Source of the DNA: CAYRFQ01 sp964423615
GTDB lineage: Bacteria; Planctomycetota; Planctomycetia; Gemmatales; Gemmataceae
Reading direction: 5' to 3'
DNA length: 44,451 bases
Assembly: GCA_964423615.1 (NCBI GenBank)
Contig: CAYRFQ010000059.1
Coordinates: 1-44,451, forward strand
Shown: piece by piece, positions 8,420 to 17,737 of the stretch
Numbering within the stretch: the stretch's first letter is position 1
Layout: each line of letters starts with the position of its first letter
Notes under the pieces: generated by a model
Seen by the model: only the letters and a program-made list of their open reading frames with translations
The model's database searches: none
Told to the model about the DNA's origin: nothing
Translations under genes and position numbers: made by a program

Positions 8420-8668
8420 GGGAACTCCGTGTTTCGTTCAGGAATACACAAGAGATCGTATCGTCCCGCATTGGATTCGGGTCGTCAACCGTCGCTTCGG
8501 TCTGCGTCGGATTTTTCGAGGAGGTTCACTGGATAGTTGAGTAGGAATATGTGGATGCTCATCGGTGCGCAGAGTTTCGAGTATTTATCATGGGATCGTC
8601 CATTCCTACGGGTTAGAATCTGACAATCCCTCTCACCCGATGCCCCACACGCCAGGAGAGTTCATTCC

Positions 8669-9550
8669 ATGCAACGCCGCATCTTTCGCGTCTCGTTCAT
8701 GCTGCTGATGGGCAGCTTTGGTTTTGTTGTCTTATCACTGGGTTGTGGAGGAACATCGGCACAACCGAAACGTGGTTTGGGCAGCCAAGAAGACATTTCG
8801 TACCTGGGAAACGCCGCGACGACTGCTTACGCGAAGGAACAGTGTCGCCTCGATGTTTATTATCCAACGGACAAGAAGAACTTCGCAACGGTGGTTTGGT
8901 TCCACGGAGGTGGGCTCAAGTCCGGAAAACGACGAGGAGTTATTGCGAAAGGATTCGCCGATCGATTCACTAGTGAAGGGCATGCCGTGGTTTTGGTGAG
9001 CTATCGTTTCTCACCGAAAGTGAAGCATCCGGTCTACATCGAGGACGCTGCAGCCGCCGTTGCGTGGACGATCAAGAACATCGGCAAGATGGGAGGCGAC
9101 CCCAAGAAAGTTTTTGTCTCTGGGCATTCGGCGGGTGGATACTTGACAGCCATGGTCGGGCTCGACGAGAAGTACCTAGCGAAACACAAGCTCTCGACGA
9201 AAGACATCGCCGGACTCATGCCTGTGGCTGGCCAAATGGTGACGCATTCGACTGTCCGGGCCGAGCGGGGCATTCCTAAGACTCGTCCCATCATCGACGA
9301 ATTCGCACCGTGTTACCACGTCCGCCAAGATGCTCCGCCGTGTATTTGCTTTGCGGGAGATAATGACTTGCCTGCAAGGATGGAAGAGAACCTCTATTTC
9401 GTGGCGGCCATGAAGGCTGCGAAACATCAGCACGTTCGTTGTCTCGTGGTCGCTGGTCGCAACCACGGCACCATCGCTTCGAAAATTCCCGAGGAAGACG
9501 ACGAGGTTGCTCGGGCCATGCTGAAATTCATGAAACAAATTGGTGGATAG
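8669..9550 (+). CDS. exported alpha/beta hydrolase (Aes-type esterase)
   Basis: 293 residues. The N-terminus is a long hydrophobic export signal ending in LSLGCGG, which could be an imperfect lipobox (Cys26). The domain is an esterase/lipase of the hormone-sensitive-lipase group: oxyanion motif HGGG (79-82), nucleophile elbow GHSAGG with Ser154, a GDND segment for the acid and NHG (about residue 270) for the catalytic His. Likely role: hydrolysis of an ester or acetyl group outside the cytoplasm; the substrate cannot be read from sequence. The ATG at 8669 has AGGAGAG about 8 nt upstream. A TAGAAT at 8614-8619 might be its -10 box. Confidence 0.9.
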   Translation: MQRRIFRVSFMLLMGSFGFVVLSLGCGGTSAQPKRGLGSQEDISYLGNAATTAYAKEQCRLDVYYPTDKKNFATVVWFHGGGLKSGKRRGVIAKGFADRFTSEGHAVVLVSYRFSPKVKHPVYIEDAAAAVAWTIKNIGKMGGDPKKVFVSGHSAGGYLTAMVGLDEKYLAKHKLSTKDIAGLMPVAGQMVTHSTVRAERGIPKTRPIIDEFAPCYHVRQDAPPCICFAGDNDLPARMEENLYFVAAMKAAKHQHVRCLVVAGRNHGTIASKIPEEDDEVARAMLKFMKQIGG

Positions 9551-9591
9551 GTCGAGAGGTGGTGTTGGATGAGGATTGTCGGGGGTGAAAC

Positions 9592-9621
9592 GGGCACACC
9601 TTCCCAATTGATGGTGTGCCT
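9592..9621. terminator. hairpin between convergent genes
   Basis: Perfect 8-bp stem GGCACACC (9593-9600) and GGTGTGCC (9613-9620), extendable by a G-T pair, with a 12-base loop. It sits between the ends of the esterase gene (plus) and the peroxiredoxin gene (minus) and has no T-run, so it is a possible bidirectional transcription barrier. Confidence 0.45.
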
Positions 9622-9662
9622 GAGTATGATCACGTTGGTCAAACCCTACGATAGAATCAGGA

Positions 9663-10478
9663 TTACTTCGTCACTTTCGCGAGTTCGTGGAGTAACGTTT
9701 CATTGTGGATGAATGGCTCGTCGCCGACTTGAGCCCAGGTGATCTTTCCTTGGGGAGAAATGATGAAGGTTCCGTGGGCCAGGAACGCTTCGTCACCCGT
9801 TCCCTCGGAAGCTCCGTAGAGGGCTGCGATTTTGTTCTTCGTGTCGGCCAACAGGTGCAAAGAATCGAAATAGGCCGGATCGAGTTTTGACCGTTTGGCT
9901 TTGATCTCTTCTCTCAGCGTCGCGACAAGTTTCTTCGTCTTGGTCAGTTCGTCGGGGCTCAACGCAACGATCTTCGCTCCCAACTTTTGGAACTCTGGAA
10001 GATCCTCGTTGAGGGCAAAAATCTGGGCGACGCAATGGTTGCAATGGAAGCCGTAGTAGAACACCAAAACGACGGGGCCGTCTTTCCGAATTTCGCTGAG
10101 GCGTTGCTCCGTTCCGGTGTGATCGAAGAGGACGAAGTCGGGAGCCGTTTTTCCGAGTAGCTTGTGCTCCTGAGTTTTGACGAGTTTGGGTTGAGTGTGC
10201 TTGACGCGTTGCTCCTCAAGATAGTCTTTCGCTTCCTCGGTTACTTTCTTGGTATCGATCACTTTGGGCTTTCGGTCGGTCAGTGCTTCCTTTTCTCGCG
10301 TCAATGCCACGACAATGAATGAGCCACCAACGACCACGAGAATGACTAACAGTGCCAGTTGTCCAACGGGGAGCCCGCTCTTGGGCTGTAGTTTCTGGAC
10401 GATCGGAACTGGTGCTTTCGATGGTGTTTCGGTGATGGCGGTATCTTGTTGGGGTGTTGTTGGTGTTATGTGTTTCAT
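9663..10478 (-). CDS. membrane-anchored thioredoxin-like peroxiredoxin (AhpC/TSA type)
   Basis: 271 residues from the ATG at 10478, which has AAGGA 7-8 nt upstream; an in-frame ATG ten codons earlier lacks this. A single membrane helix (about residues 40-60) follows a Pro/Thr-rich cytoplasmic start, so the C-terminal domain faces the periplasm. A Lys/Glu-rich linker leads to the redox domain: TAPDFVLFDHTG, then FYYGFHCNHC, a CxxC pair (Cys146, Cys149) in the place of the peroxidatic cysteine, then a typical LGAKIVALSPD strand. Likely a peroxidase or thiol oxidoreductase protecting envelope proteins. The gene is divergent from the large heme protein gene at 10640, and the two may share a control region. 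Confidence 0.88.
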   Translation of the reverse strand: MKHITPTTPQQDTAITETPSKAPVPIVQKLQPKSGLPVGQLALLVILVVVGGSFIVVALTREKEALTDRKPKVIDTKKVTEEAKDYLEEQRVKHTQPKLVKTQEHKLLGKTAPDFVLFDHTGTEQRLSEIRKDGPVVLVFYYGFHCNHCVAQIFALNEDLPEFQKLGAKIVALSPDELTKTKKLVATLREEIKAKRSKLDPAYFDSLHLLADTKNKIAALYGASEGTGDEAFLAHGTFIISPQGKITWAQVGDEPFIHNETLLHELAKVTK

Positions 10479-10639
10479 GGGTGCATCCTTCAGTTGTGTG
10501 CCTCTCAAAAGTCCGATTTCGACGAATTTATTGTACTGATCTTCTGGAGAACGCGGTGTGGCGAAAACGGTCTCATCGAGATATCATCAAGGAAACTTGC
10601 TTACCTGAACGCAATCTTAATCTCACTCATAGAGAAGTC

Positions 10640-13600
10640 ATGAACTGGAAACCTCTCCTGACTGTAGCCGCATTGCTCGTTGGGCTATGTGTTTGCTTTG
10701 TTGTTCGCGGTGGACCTGGCGACGAGAAAAAATTTCCGCCGATCGTAAACACGCAGAATCCCAACCAACATCCCCCGTCGCCGCAAGAGGCTGCGAGCAA
10801 AATAACCGTCCCCGATGGCTTTCGCGTAACTCTCTTCGCGGGTGACCCCGATGTACGCCAACCGATCGCCATTCACGTTGACGATCGAGGAAGATTGTGG
10901 GTCGCCGAAAGTTACAGTTACGCTGGTGCGAGTCACGGACCGACGCGGTGGGATAAGAATCATAAGGACCGGATCGTTATTTTTGAAGACACCGACAACG
11001 ACGGCAAGTTTGACAAGCGAAAAGTGTTCTGGGACCAGGCCCAAAACCTGTCTGGAATCACGACGGGATTCGGTGGCGTTTGGTTGTTGTGCTCACCCAA
11101 AATGCTGTTCGTCCCGGATAAAAACGGCGACGACGTTCCCGACGGCGGGCCTCAGGTGTTACTCGACGGATGGGCGCTGGCAGGGGTCGGTCACAATATC
11201 GTCAATGGCCTCAAATGGGGACCCGACGGATGGCTCTATGGACGACACGGCATCCAAAATACGTCTTTGGTTGGTCCTCCAGGTACCCCGTCGGACAAAC
11301 GCGTCAAGCTCAACTGCAGCATCTGGCGATACCACCCTACCAAAAAGCAATTCGAAGTCGTTACCCACGGGACGACCAATCCCTGGGGCTTCGACTACAA
11401 CGACCACGGGCAAATGTTCTTCACCAACAACGTCATCGGCCACCTCTGGCACGTCATCCCGGGCGCCCACTACAAGAGAATGTATGGCGAAGACGTTACC
11501 CCGCATGTGTATGGGCTGATCGATCAACACGCCGATCATTACCACTGGGATCATTCCAAATCTTGGACGGCTTCTCGCACCGCCAAGGGAAAACACGACG
11601 AACTCGGCGGAGGACACTCGCATTGCGGTGGGATGATCTATCTCGGCGACAACTGGCCCGAACAGTATCGGAACACCATCTTTATGTGCAACACCCACGG
11701 CCGACGTGTCAACAACGACAAACTCATCCGCCAGGGATCCGGATACGTTGGCGTTCACCAGAAGGATTTTCTGTTTGCCAACAATCCCTGGTTCCGGGGG
11801 ATTTCCCTCGTGACTGGCCCAGACGGTGGCGTTTACTTGAGTGACTGGGTGGACCTCGGCGAGTGTCATGACCACGACGGAGTTCATAGAACTTCCGGAC
11901 GTGTTTACAAGATCACGTACGGAACGCCCAAAGCTCCGAAAATCCAAGACGTTGCGAAGTTGAGCAATGAACAGCTGGTTTCGCTCCAGCTTCACAAGAA
12001 TGATTGGTACGTACGTGCCTCCCGGCGGGTGTTGCAAGAGCGTGCGATCAACGACTCATCGATTCACGATACTCACTTGGCGCTACGCAAGATCTTTTAC
12101 TCGAATCCCGACGTCACGCGAAAACTCAGGGCAATGTGGGGACTCTATGTGACCGGCGGGACGAAAGCAGCGTGGCTTCGAGAACAACTCAATCACAAGA
12201 ACGAACACATTCGCACGTGGGCCATTCGCTTGTTGGTCGATGACAACAAGGTGTCAAGGGAAGTTAATAAGGACTTCGTCCGGCTTGCGAAATCCGATGA
12301 GTCAAAACTCGTCCGGCTATTCCTGGCGTCGGCACTCCAGAAATATCCCGCTTCACGTCGCGGTGAACTCGCAACGGCGTTACTCAATCACGGCGAAGAT
12401 GCGGACGACCATAACTTGCCGTTGATGCTCTGGTACGGCATCGAACCACTCGTTGCAACTGTTCCGAGCGAAGGCGTGCGTTTGGCCAAGACTGCGAAGA
12501 TACCCGTTGTGCGAAGATTCATCGCCAGACGACTCACCGAAAATCTCGCTTCGAAACCAGCTCCCGTATCGGAACTGGTGAAGCTCGCCAGAAACAACAC
12601 TTCGTCAGCATTCCAGAAAGATCTATTGCACGGGATGTCGGACGCACTCGAAGGATGGTTGAAGGCTACGCCTCCGAACGGTTGGTCGGAGTTGCAAGCG
12701 GAACTTTCGAAGAGTTCCGACACGACCGTCAAGAAGTTGGTCCGAAACTTGTCGGTTGTCTTCGGCGACGGACGCGCGTTCGAGGAACTTTTGCGGATAG
12801 CGCAGGACGGTTCGGCGAAAGGTCCGGCTCGACGGGAAGCTCTTCGAGTCGTGATCCAAAGCGGGAAGAAAGATCTCGTCCCGATCCTGCAAACGCTCGT
12901 CAACGATCGAGCGACCGTCGAAGTCGCGTTGCAAGGGCTTGCCAAATACAACGACCCATCTACGCCACAACGTATCTTCCGCAGATTTCGATCGTTCTAC
13001 CCCTGGCAAAGATCGATCGCCATTGACACACTGGTGTCACGACCGGAGTATGCCAAAGCGTTGCTGCAACAGGTCGAGAAGGGCCGAATCGATCGCAGCG
13101 AAATCTCGGCGTACCAGGCCCGCCAAATTCACAGTTTCGAGAACAAGGACTTGACCAGTCTCTTGTCCGAGGTGTGGGGTGAAGTTCGCACGACTCCCAG
13201 AGAGAAACGCCAACTCATTGCTCGCTACAAGAAGCTGTTGACGACGAAGTACCTCACCAACGCCCGGCTTTCCGAGGGACGTGTGCTGTTCAACAGGGAT
13301 TGTGCAAGTTGTCACAAACTCTATGAATTTGGTGGCGACATCGGACCGAACCTAACTGGCGGAAACCGGAACAACATCGATTATCTGTTGGAGAACATCA
13401 TTGCTCCCAGTTCGGTCGTTCCTGCGGACTTCAAGATGTCTGTGATACTCATGAAGGACGGACGATTCTTCACCGGTGTGGTAGGCGAACAAACCCCCAA
13501 GACGATCACCGTCCAGCAGCAAAAGGAGAAGGTGAAACTCGACCGGAGCCAGATTCAGGGGGTTCGAAAAACTCCGAACTCGTTGATGCCGGACAACCTT

Positions 13601-13684
13601 CTCACCACATACTCGGAAGAACAGATACGCGATTTGATTGGGTACTTGATGTATCCGGAGCAAGTAGCGCTGCCAAAGAGGTAG
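10640..13684 (+). CDS. exported PVC-type c-type cytochrome with membrane-bound dehydrogenase domain
   Basis: 1014 residues. A signal peptide (about 1-24) is followed by a beta-propeller of the putative membrane-bound dehydrogenase family (TIGR02604-like): the VPDGFRVTLFAGDPDVRQP opening, then DDRGRLWVAE and repeated GPDG(W/G) strands. Residues about 480-830 are helical and HEAT-like. The C-terminus is the planctomycete heme-binding domain (TIGR02603-like) with one c-type heme site, CASCH at 888-892, and a downstream Met (SLMPDNL) as possible axial ligand. Family knowledge places such proteins in the periplasm, probably oxidising sugars or other carbon compounds; substrate and electron acceptor are not known. 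The ATG at 10640 starts the signal peptide; only a weak GAGAAG precedes it. Confidence 0.9.
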   Translation: MNWKPLLTVAALLVGLCVCFVVRGGPGDEKKFPPIVNTQNPNQHPPSPQEAASKITVPDGFRVTLFAGDPDVRQPIAIHVDDRGRLWVAESYSYAGASHGPTRWDKNHKDRIVIFEDTDNDGKFDKRKVFWDQAQNLSGITTGFGGVWLLCSPKMLFVPDKNGDDVPDGGPQVLLDGWALAGVGHNIVNGLKWGPDGWLYGRHGIQNTSLVGPPGTPSDKRVKLNCSIWRYHPTKKQFEVVTHGTTNPWGFDYNDHGQMFFTNNVIGHLWHVIPGAHYKRMYGEDVTPHVYGLIDQHADHYHWDHSKSWTASRTAKGKHDELGGGHSHCGGMIYLGDNWPEQYRNTIFMCNTHGRRVNNDKLIRQGSGYVGVHQKDFLFANNPWFRGISLVTGPDGGVYLSDWVDLGECHDHDGVHRTSGRVYKITYGTPKAPKIQDVAKLSNEQLVSLQLHKNDWYVRASRRVLQERAINDSSIHDTHLALRKIFYSNPDVTRKLRAMWGLYVTGGTKAAWLREQLNHKNEHIRTWAIRLLVDDNKVSREVNKDFVRLAKSDESKLVRLFLASALQKYPASRRGELATALLNHGEDADDHNLPLMLWYGIEPLVATVPSEGVRLAKTAKIPVVRRFIARRLTENLASKPAPVSELVKLARNNTSSAFQKDLLHGMSDALEGWLKATPPNGWSELQAELSKSSDTTVKKLVRNLSVVFGDGRAFEELLRIAQDGSAKGPARREALRVVIQSGKKDLVPILQTLVNDRATVEVALQGLAKYNDPSTPQRIFRRFRSFYPWQRSIAIDTLVSRPEYAKALLQQVEKGRIDRSEISAYQARQIHSFENKDLTSLLSEVWGEVRTTPREKRQLIARYKKLLTTKYLTNARLSEGRVLFNRDCASCHKLYEFGGDIGPNLTGGNRNNIDYLLENIIAPSSVVPADFKMSVILMKDGRFFTGVVGEQTPKTITVQQQKEKVKLDRSQIQGVRKTPNSLMPDNLLTTYSEEQIRDLIGYLMYPEQVALPKR

Positions 13685-13706
13685 CTCGAGTAGAGGACTC
13701 TCAGAG

Positions 13707-14357
13707 ATGTCTGACTCAAATCGTTATCGACTGCATTTGAACAGTTGGCATTTCGTGAAGCGTGGACTTGTGGGTTTCGGGCTTTCGTTTCTATGGGTTC
13801 TCTTGTTTGAAGCTGTTTGGTTGGCGTTGCTCTTGTCGACGGGGTTGTTCCACGCAGTTCTGATCGACCGACAACCGGCCAATACGACGGTCCTCTGTTT
13901 CCAGTTTGCCTTGTCGGTTTCGATGATGGCGACCCTGGTCGGAGGGATTGTTGGCCCCCTTTTGCTGCCTCGCACACTTTGCCCTGAGCGGGCGATTGTC
14001 CGAAGCTCTGGATTGGGAGCCTATTTGGGGAGCCTTATGGGGATTTTCGTCGGGATGATGACGGGATGTTTGACCGGGTTGGTGATAGGGCCAGCAAACG
14101 TCGAGAGGGTACGGTTTGTTTGGCCCCTTATGGGTATCGGTGCATTGATTGGAATTATCGCAGGAGTGGTCAGCGGAGAGAAATTGGTAGGATCGATCTA
14201 CAAGAGGAAGAAATTCGAACCTGTCCTGCCACCCCACGTTCAGCGGCCGGTGACTGACCACAAACGAACGTCCGAAGCAATCCAGACTCTCGGACAGGCA
14301 GAGGCTGTGAAGACTGACTCGTCAACGGAGAAGCTGACGAGTCAGGATACCTTCTAG
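13707..14357 (+). CDS. hypothetical multi-pass membrane protein
   Basis: 216 residues starting at ATG 13707, 22 bp after the heme protein gene, so probably co-transcribed. Four hydrophobic segments (about residues 15-45, 62-88, 100-125 and 132-155) are rich in Gly and resemble the Gly-zipper membrane proteins common in planctomycetes. The last 60 residues are hydrophilic, basic then Ser/Thr/Glu-rich, presumably cytoplasmic. No catalytic motif is seen and I do not recognise the family. Its stop codon shares the palindrome CTAG with the stop codon of the convergent gene. Confidence 0.8.
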   Translation: MSDSNRYRLHLNSWHFVKRGLVGFGLSFLWVLLFEAVWLALLLSTGLFHAVLIDRQPANTTVLCFQFALSVSMMATLVGGIVGPLLLPRTLCPERAIVRSSGLGAYLGSLMGIFVGMMTGCLTGLVIGPANVERVRFVWPLMGIGALIGIIAGVVSGEKLVGSIYKRKKFEPVLPPHVQRPVTDHKRTSEAIQTLGQAEAVKTDSSTEKLTSQDTF

Positions 14358-15385
14358 ATGTCCAAATCGTCCAACGCATCCATCAAGTCATCGAGTTCAT
14401 CCTTGGGTTCGTCGGCCTTGTCAACTTGTCGTTTCGGAATGCCAACACTGGCCCCAACGGCTTCACGTCCGTCGGCAACGAGCTCTTTATCGCGTTCTTC
14501 GATGGCCTGAGACACGGCATCTTTGGACTCGCCACCAAACAGCTTCGAAAGGTCGATCTTCAAGCCGCTGATCGCACCGACCGGGGCTCCGGCGATCGCA
14601 GGCGTTTTGTGATTCGGAAAGATGATCGCCTGTTCGGGGCAAACGCGACTGCAAGCTGGGCATCCTTTGCGGCATTGATCTTGGTTCTCGACCAAGATGC
14701 GGTCTTGGGGGTCCATTCCGTAGACGCCAAACAAGCAAAAATCGATGCACTCCATGCAGTTGGTGCATCGGCTGTAGTCGATGACTGGATACCATCGACG
14801 GTCGGGGGTCTTGAGGATTTCTTCCTGGTTCACGGGCTTGGCCACGCCGTAGCCGTTCTTGTGAGACTCTCCAGCGACGAATTCCGTGCCCAACGAAATC
14901 ATGGCCGGGGCAACTTGTGGTTGCGGCTTCGCGGCATTTCGTTCCCGACATTCGGCAGCGATCCGGCCGATTTCCTCGATGTAGTCTTGGAACTTATTGG
15001 AGTTCCGCAAGTCCACACAATAGATGTACCGATCGGGCACGTTCAGCGAGCCTATCCCTTCTGGAACATCCTCTTCGTCTTCTTCGTCCTCTTCGTCGGG
15101 AACGAGCAGAGTTTCGCCAAAGTGTCCCTTGATGCCGTCACGGTCCAAGACCCAAAACGCAGCCCGTGGGTATATCCAAGATAGGAAAACGATGTCCCCA
15201 GATATGCCTTCTAGGAACAGTCGAGCGGGATGTTCGGCGTCGATGTCGTAGAGGAATGGAACCGTGCCCACGTCAAGGTTGGGTTCCATGATGAGTGCCG
15301 CGACGATCGACTCTTCGAGAGATCGTTTTGCGGGATTTTTCCCTTGGGCTTGGGAGAGAACTATTGTTAGACGATTACGACTCAT
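14354..15385 (-). CDS. 2x[4Fe-4S] ferredoxin-domain protein
   Basis: 343 residues from the ATG at 15385 (MSRNRLTIVL); the frame is open further upstream, but that part reads as non-protein. The N-terminal domain (1-150) is unrecognised and contains a nine-of-ten acidic run (97-106). Residues 200-255 form a bacterial two-cluster ferredoxin module: Cys207, 210, 213, 217 and Cys238, 242, 245, 249 (the first cluster as CTNCMECIDFC, the second as CRKGCPACSRVCP). The C-terminal 80 residues end in an acidic DDLMDALDDLD tail. Likely an electron carrier or the electron-transfer part of a reductase. It is the last gene of the minus-strand group that includes the radical SAM and lipoyl proteins, 155 bp after the peptidase gene. 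Confidence 0.88.
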   Translation of the reverse strand: MSRNRLTIVLSQAQGKNPAKRSLEESIVAALIMEPNLDVGTVPFLYDIDAEHPARLFLEGISGDIVFLSWIYPRAAFWVLDRDGIKGHFGETLLVPDEEDEEDEEDVPEGIGSLNVPDRYIYCVDLRNSNKFQDYIEEIGRIAAECRERNAAKPQPQVAPAMISLGTEFVAGESHKNGYGVAKPVNQEEILKTPDRRWYPVIDYSRCTNCMECIDFCLFGVYGMDPQDRILVENQDQCRKGCPACSRVCPEQAIIFPNHKTPAIAGAPVGAISGLKIDLSKLFGGESKDAVSQAIEERDKELVADGREAVGASVGIPKRQVDKADEPKDELDDLMDALDDLDI

Positions 15386-15439
15386 GATAATATTCCAAGA
15401 ACGCCTGTGGGTAGCAATGTTGTGGGAATCGCCGGTACC

Positions 15440-15510
15440 AAAGTCCCTCGCCCCGCGTCCGGGGAAAGGGAGAGATCCGAGCGAAGCGGGAAACACAGTG
15501 GGTGAGAGGT
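15440..15510. repeat. palindromic intergenic repeat
   Basis: Between the peptidase and ferredoxin-like genes lies TCCCtcgCCCC (15444-15454) mirrored by GGGGaaaGGGA (15461-15471), a hairpin with symmetric 3-base internal loops, followed by a GTGGGTGAGAGG flank. This resembles the CCCTCGCCCC...GGGGAGAGGG intergenic repeats found dispersed in many planctomycete genomes. No other copy exists in this window. Confidence 0.5.
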
Positions 15511-15540
15511 CTTCATTCTGCGTGGTCCGAGATATTGCCT

Positions 15541-17691
15541 CTACTTTGAAAAATCTACTTTCATCTTCAATGTCTTCACGAGGAATGCCCACTCGTCGGC
15601 GGCTTCTTCTATAACCTGTTCGGTCGAACGTCCGGCCCCATGTCCCGCACGCGTCTCGATGCGACCGAGTACCGGTGCGTCTCCTGTCTGGCAATACTGG
15701 AGCTGCGCCAGGAATTTGAAGCTATGGCTCGGAACCACACGATCGTCCGTGTCGGCAGTGAATACCAACGTTGGCGGATATATAACGCCCGGTTTGAGGT
15801 TGTGATACGGCGAGTAGGAATAGAGGACTTTGAACTCCTCCTTGTCATCCGAACTGCCGTAGTCGTCGACCCAATATCGTCCGGCGGTAAACTTATGGAA
15901 TCGCAACATATCCATGACACCGACGTGTGGCAGACACGCGCCGAACAAATCTGGTCGTTTGCACATGACCGCACCAACGAGTAGTCCGCCGTTGCTCCCA
16001 CCTTGAATGGCCAGTTTTGGCGTGCTCGTGTAGTCGTTCTCGATCAACCACTCGGCGGCAGCGATGAAGTCTTCGTAAGCCTTCGGGCGGTTGAGTTTGA
16101 CGGCCGCCTGGTGCCATTCCTTGCCGTATTCGCCGCCACCACGGATGTTGGCCACGGCGAACACTCCACCCATTTCCATCCACTGAATCTTCTGGAGATA
16201 GAATCGCGGCGTTATGGAGATATTAAACCCACCGTAACCATAGAGTAGCGTGGGATTCTGACCGTCGAGCTTGATGCCCTTTTTGTGAGTGATGAACAGG
16301 GGGACCTTAGTGCCGTCTTTGCTCTTGTAGAAAATCTGTTTGGTGACAAAAGCGTCAGGGTCGAACTTGACTTTGGGTGCACGGAATACCACGCTCTTCC
16401 CTGTAGTCAAGTCGTACCGATAGACACTTGGGGGCACAGAGTAACTATAGAACGCATAGAACGTTTCGTTGTCTTTCCGCTTGCCACCGAAACCAGACGC
16501 CGTTCCGAGCCCTGGCAACTCGACTTCGCGGATCAATTTCCCGTCGAGCGAGTGCAAACGAACTTGTGTGCTGGCGTCTTTCAAGTAGTTGCAGACGAAC
16601 TTGTTTCCTACCAACCCAACGCCATTCAGAGCGTTGTTCGTTTGAGGAATGAGTTCTTTCCAGTTTTCTGGATCGGGCTTTCGGATATCGATAGCAATCA
16701 CACGACCGCGTGGTGCTTTGTTATCGGTGGTGAAATAGAAAACAGAATCGTCGTTTCCGATGAAAGCATACTTGTGCTCGAAGTTGTCGATCAACATCAC
16801 CGGCTCGGCGTTTGCCTTCGAGATATCCTTGTAGACGACTCGATAGCGATCGTCTGTGCCCTTGTAGATCGTGATGATGAGGTACTTCCCGTCATCAGAC
16901 ACGTCGGTTCCGAATCCCCACCTCGGATGATCAGGACGCTCATACAGTAACTCGTCCTGGGATTGTGCTGTCCCAACTCGGTGATAATAAACCTTCGGTT
17001 TGAGGGACAACCCCTGGAATTCTTCGCCCTTTTTGGGTTCTGGATACCGTGTGTAATAAAAGCCCTTGTTGTCCTTCGCCCACGAAACGCTCCGGACATA
17101 CTTGAGCCACTTGACCTGGTCGTCGAGAATATTCCCGCTTTCCACTTCCATGACGTACCAAGTTCGCCAATCCGAACCGGCATCCGATTTTCCGAACGCG
17201 AGATACTTTCCGTCGTCACTTACTGAAATGCCGGCGAGCGATACTGTGCCATCCTTCGACCATTTGTTCGGATCGATCAACTCGCGAGGTTTTGCGTCGA
17301 GAGAATCTTGCACGTACAAAACGCTTTGATTTTGGAGTCCGTCGTTGCGGGTGTAGAAATATTTCCCAGCCACCTTGCTTGGGGTCGAAAAGCGTTCGTA
17401 ATTCCACAGCTCTTTGAGTCGTTTCTCGATTTGCTTTCGCTCGGGTATGGACTCGAGATAGGCCCGAGTGACTTTGTTTTGGGCGGTCACCCATGCACGA
17501 ACATGGTCGGAGTTCCGGACGTCTTTTTCTAGCCATCGATAGGGATCGGGCACTTTCGTGCCGTGATAATCATCGACTTGGTCAACGCGTTTTGTGTCGG
17601 GGTATTTCAGATTTGGTTCGTCGGCGTTCACGTTCGTTGCGAGGAATAGGAAGAACAGAGGAATAATTGCGCGAGTGTATGTTGTATGCAT
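15541..17691 (-). CDS. exported prolyl oligopeptidase family serine peptidase
   Basis: 716 residues, the normal length for prolyl oligopeptidase (S9A). A signal peptide (1-23, cleavage after NVNA) precedes the N-terminal propeller that starts at DPYRWLE. The C-terminal alpha/beta-hydrolase domain has the nucleophile elbow GGSNGGLL with Ser566, an ADTDDRVVPSHS segment carrying the catalytic Asp, and the His in RAGHGAGRS (about residue 680). Expected to cleave short proline-containing peptides outside the cytoplasm. The ATG at 17691 has AAGGAGA about 9 nt upstream; the longer frame to 17784 overlaps the upstream gene and lacks the signal. It lies 46 bp after the lipoyl protein gene. Confidence 0.95.
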   Translation of the reverse strand: MHTTYTRAIIPLFFLFLATNVNADEPNLKYPDTKRVDQVDDYHGTKVPDPYRWLEKDVRNSDHVRAWVTAQNKVTRAYLESIPERKQIEKRLKELWNYERFSTPSKVAGKYFYTRNDGLQNQSVLYVQDSLDAKPRELIDPNKWSKDGTVSLAGISVSDDGKYLAFGKSDAGSDWRTWYVMEVESGNILDDQVKWLKYVRSVSWAKDNKGFYYTRYPEPKKGEEFQGLSLKPKVYYHRVGTAQSQDELLYERPDHPRWGFGTDVSDDGKYLIITIYKGTDDRYRVVYKDISKANAEPVMLIDNFEHKYAFIGNDDSVFYFTTDNKAPRGRVIAIDIRKPDPENWKELIPQTNNALNGVGLVGNKFVCNYLKDASTQVRLHSLDGKLIREVELPGLGTASGFGGKRKDNETFYAFYSYSVPPSVYRYDLTTGKSVVFRAPKVKFDPDAFVTKQIFYKSKDGTKVPLFITHKKGIKLDGQNPTLLYGYGGFNISITPRFYLQKIQWMEMGGVFAVANIRGGGEYGKEWHQAAVKLNRPKAYEDFIAAAEWLIENDYTSTPKLAIQGGSNGGLLVGAVMCKRPDLFGACLPHVGVMDMLRFHKFTAGRYWVDDYGSSDDKEEFKVLYSYSPYHNLKPGVIYPPTLVFTADTDDRVVPSHSFKFLAQLQYCQTGDAPVLGRIETRAGHGAGRSTEQVIEEAADEWAFLVKTLKMKVDFSK

Positions 17692-17737
17692 AAATGAGAC
17701 ATCTCCTTGGGCCTTGAGTCTTGGGAGTTCGGAGGAC

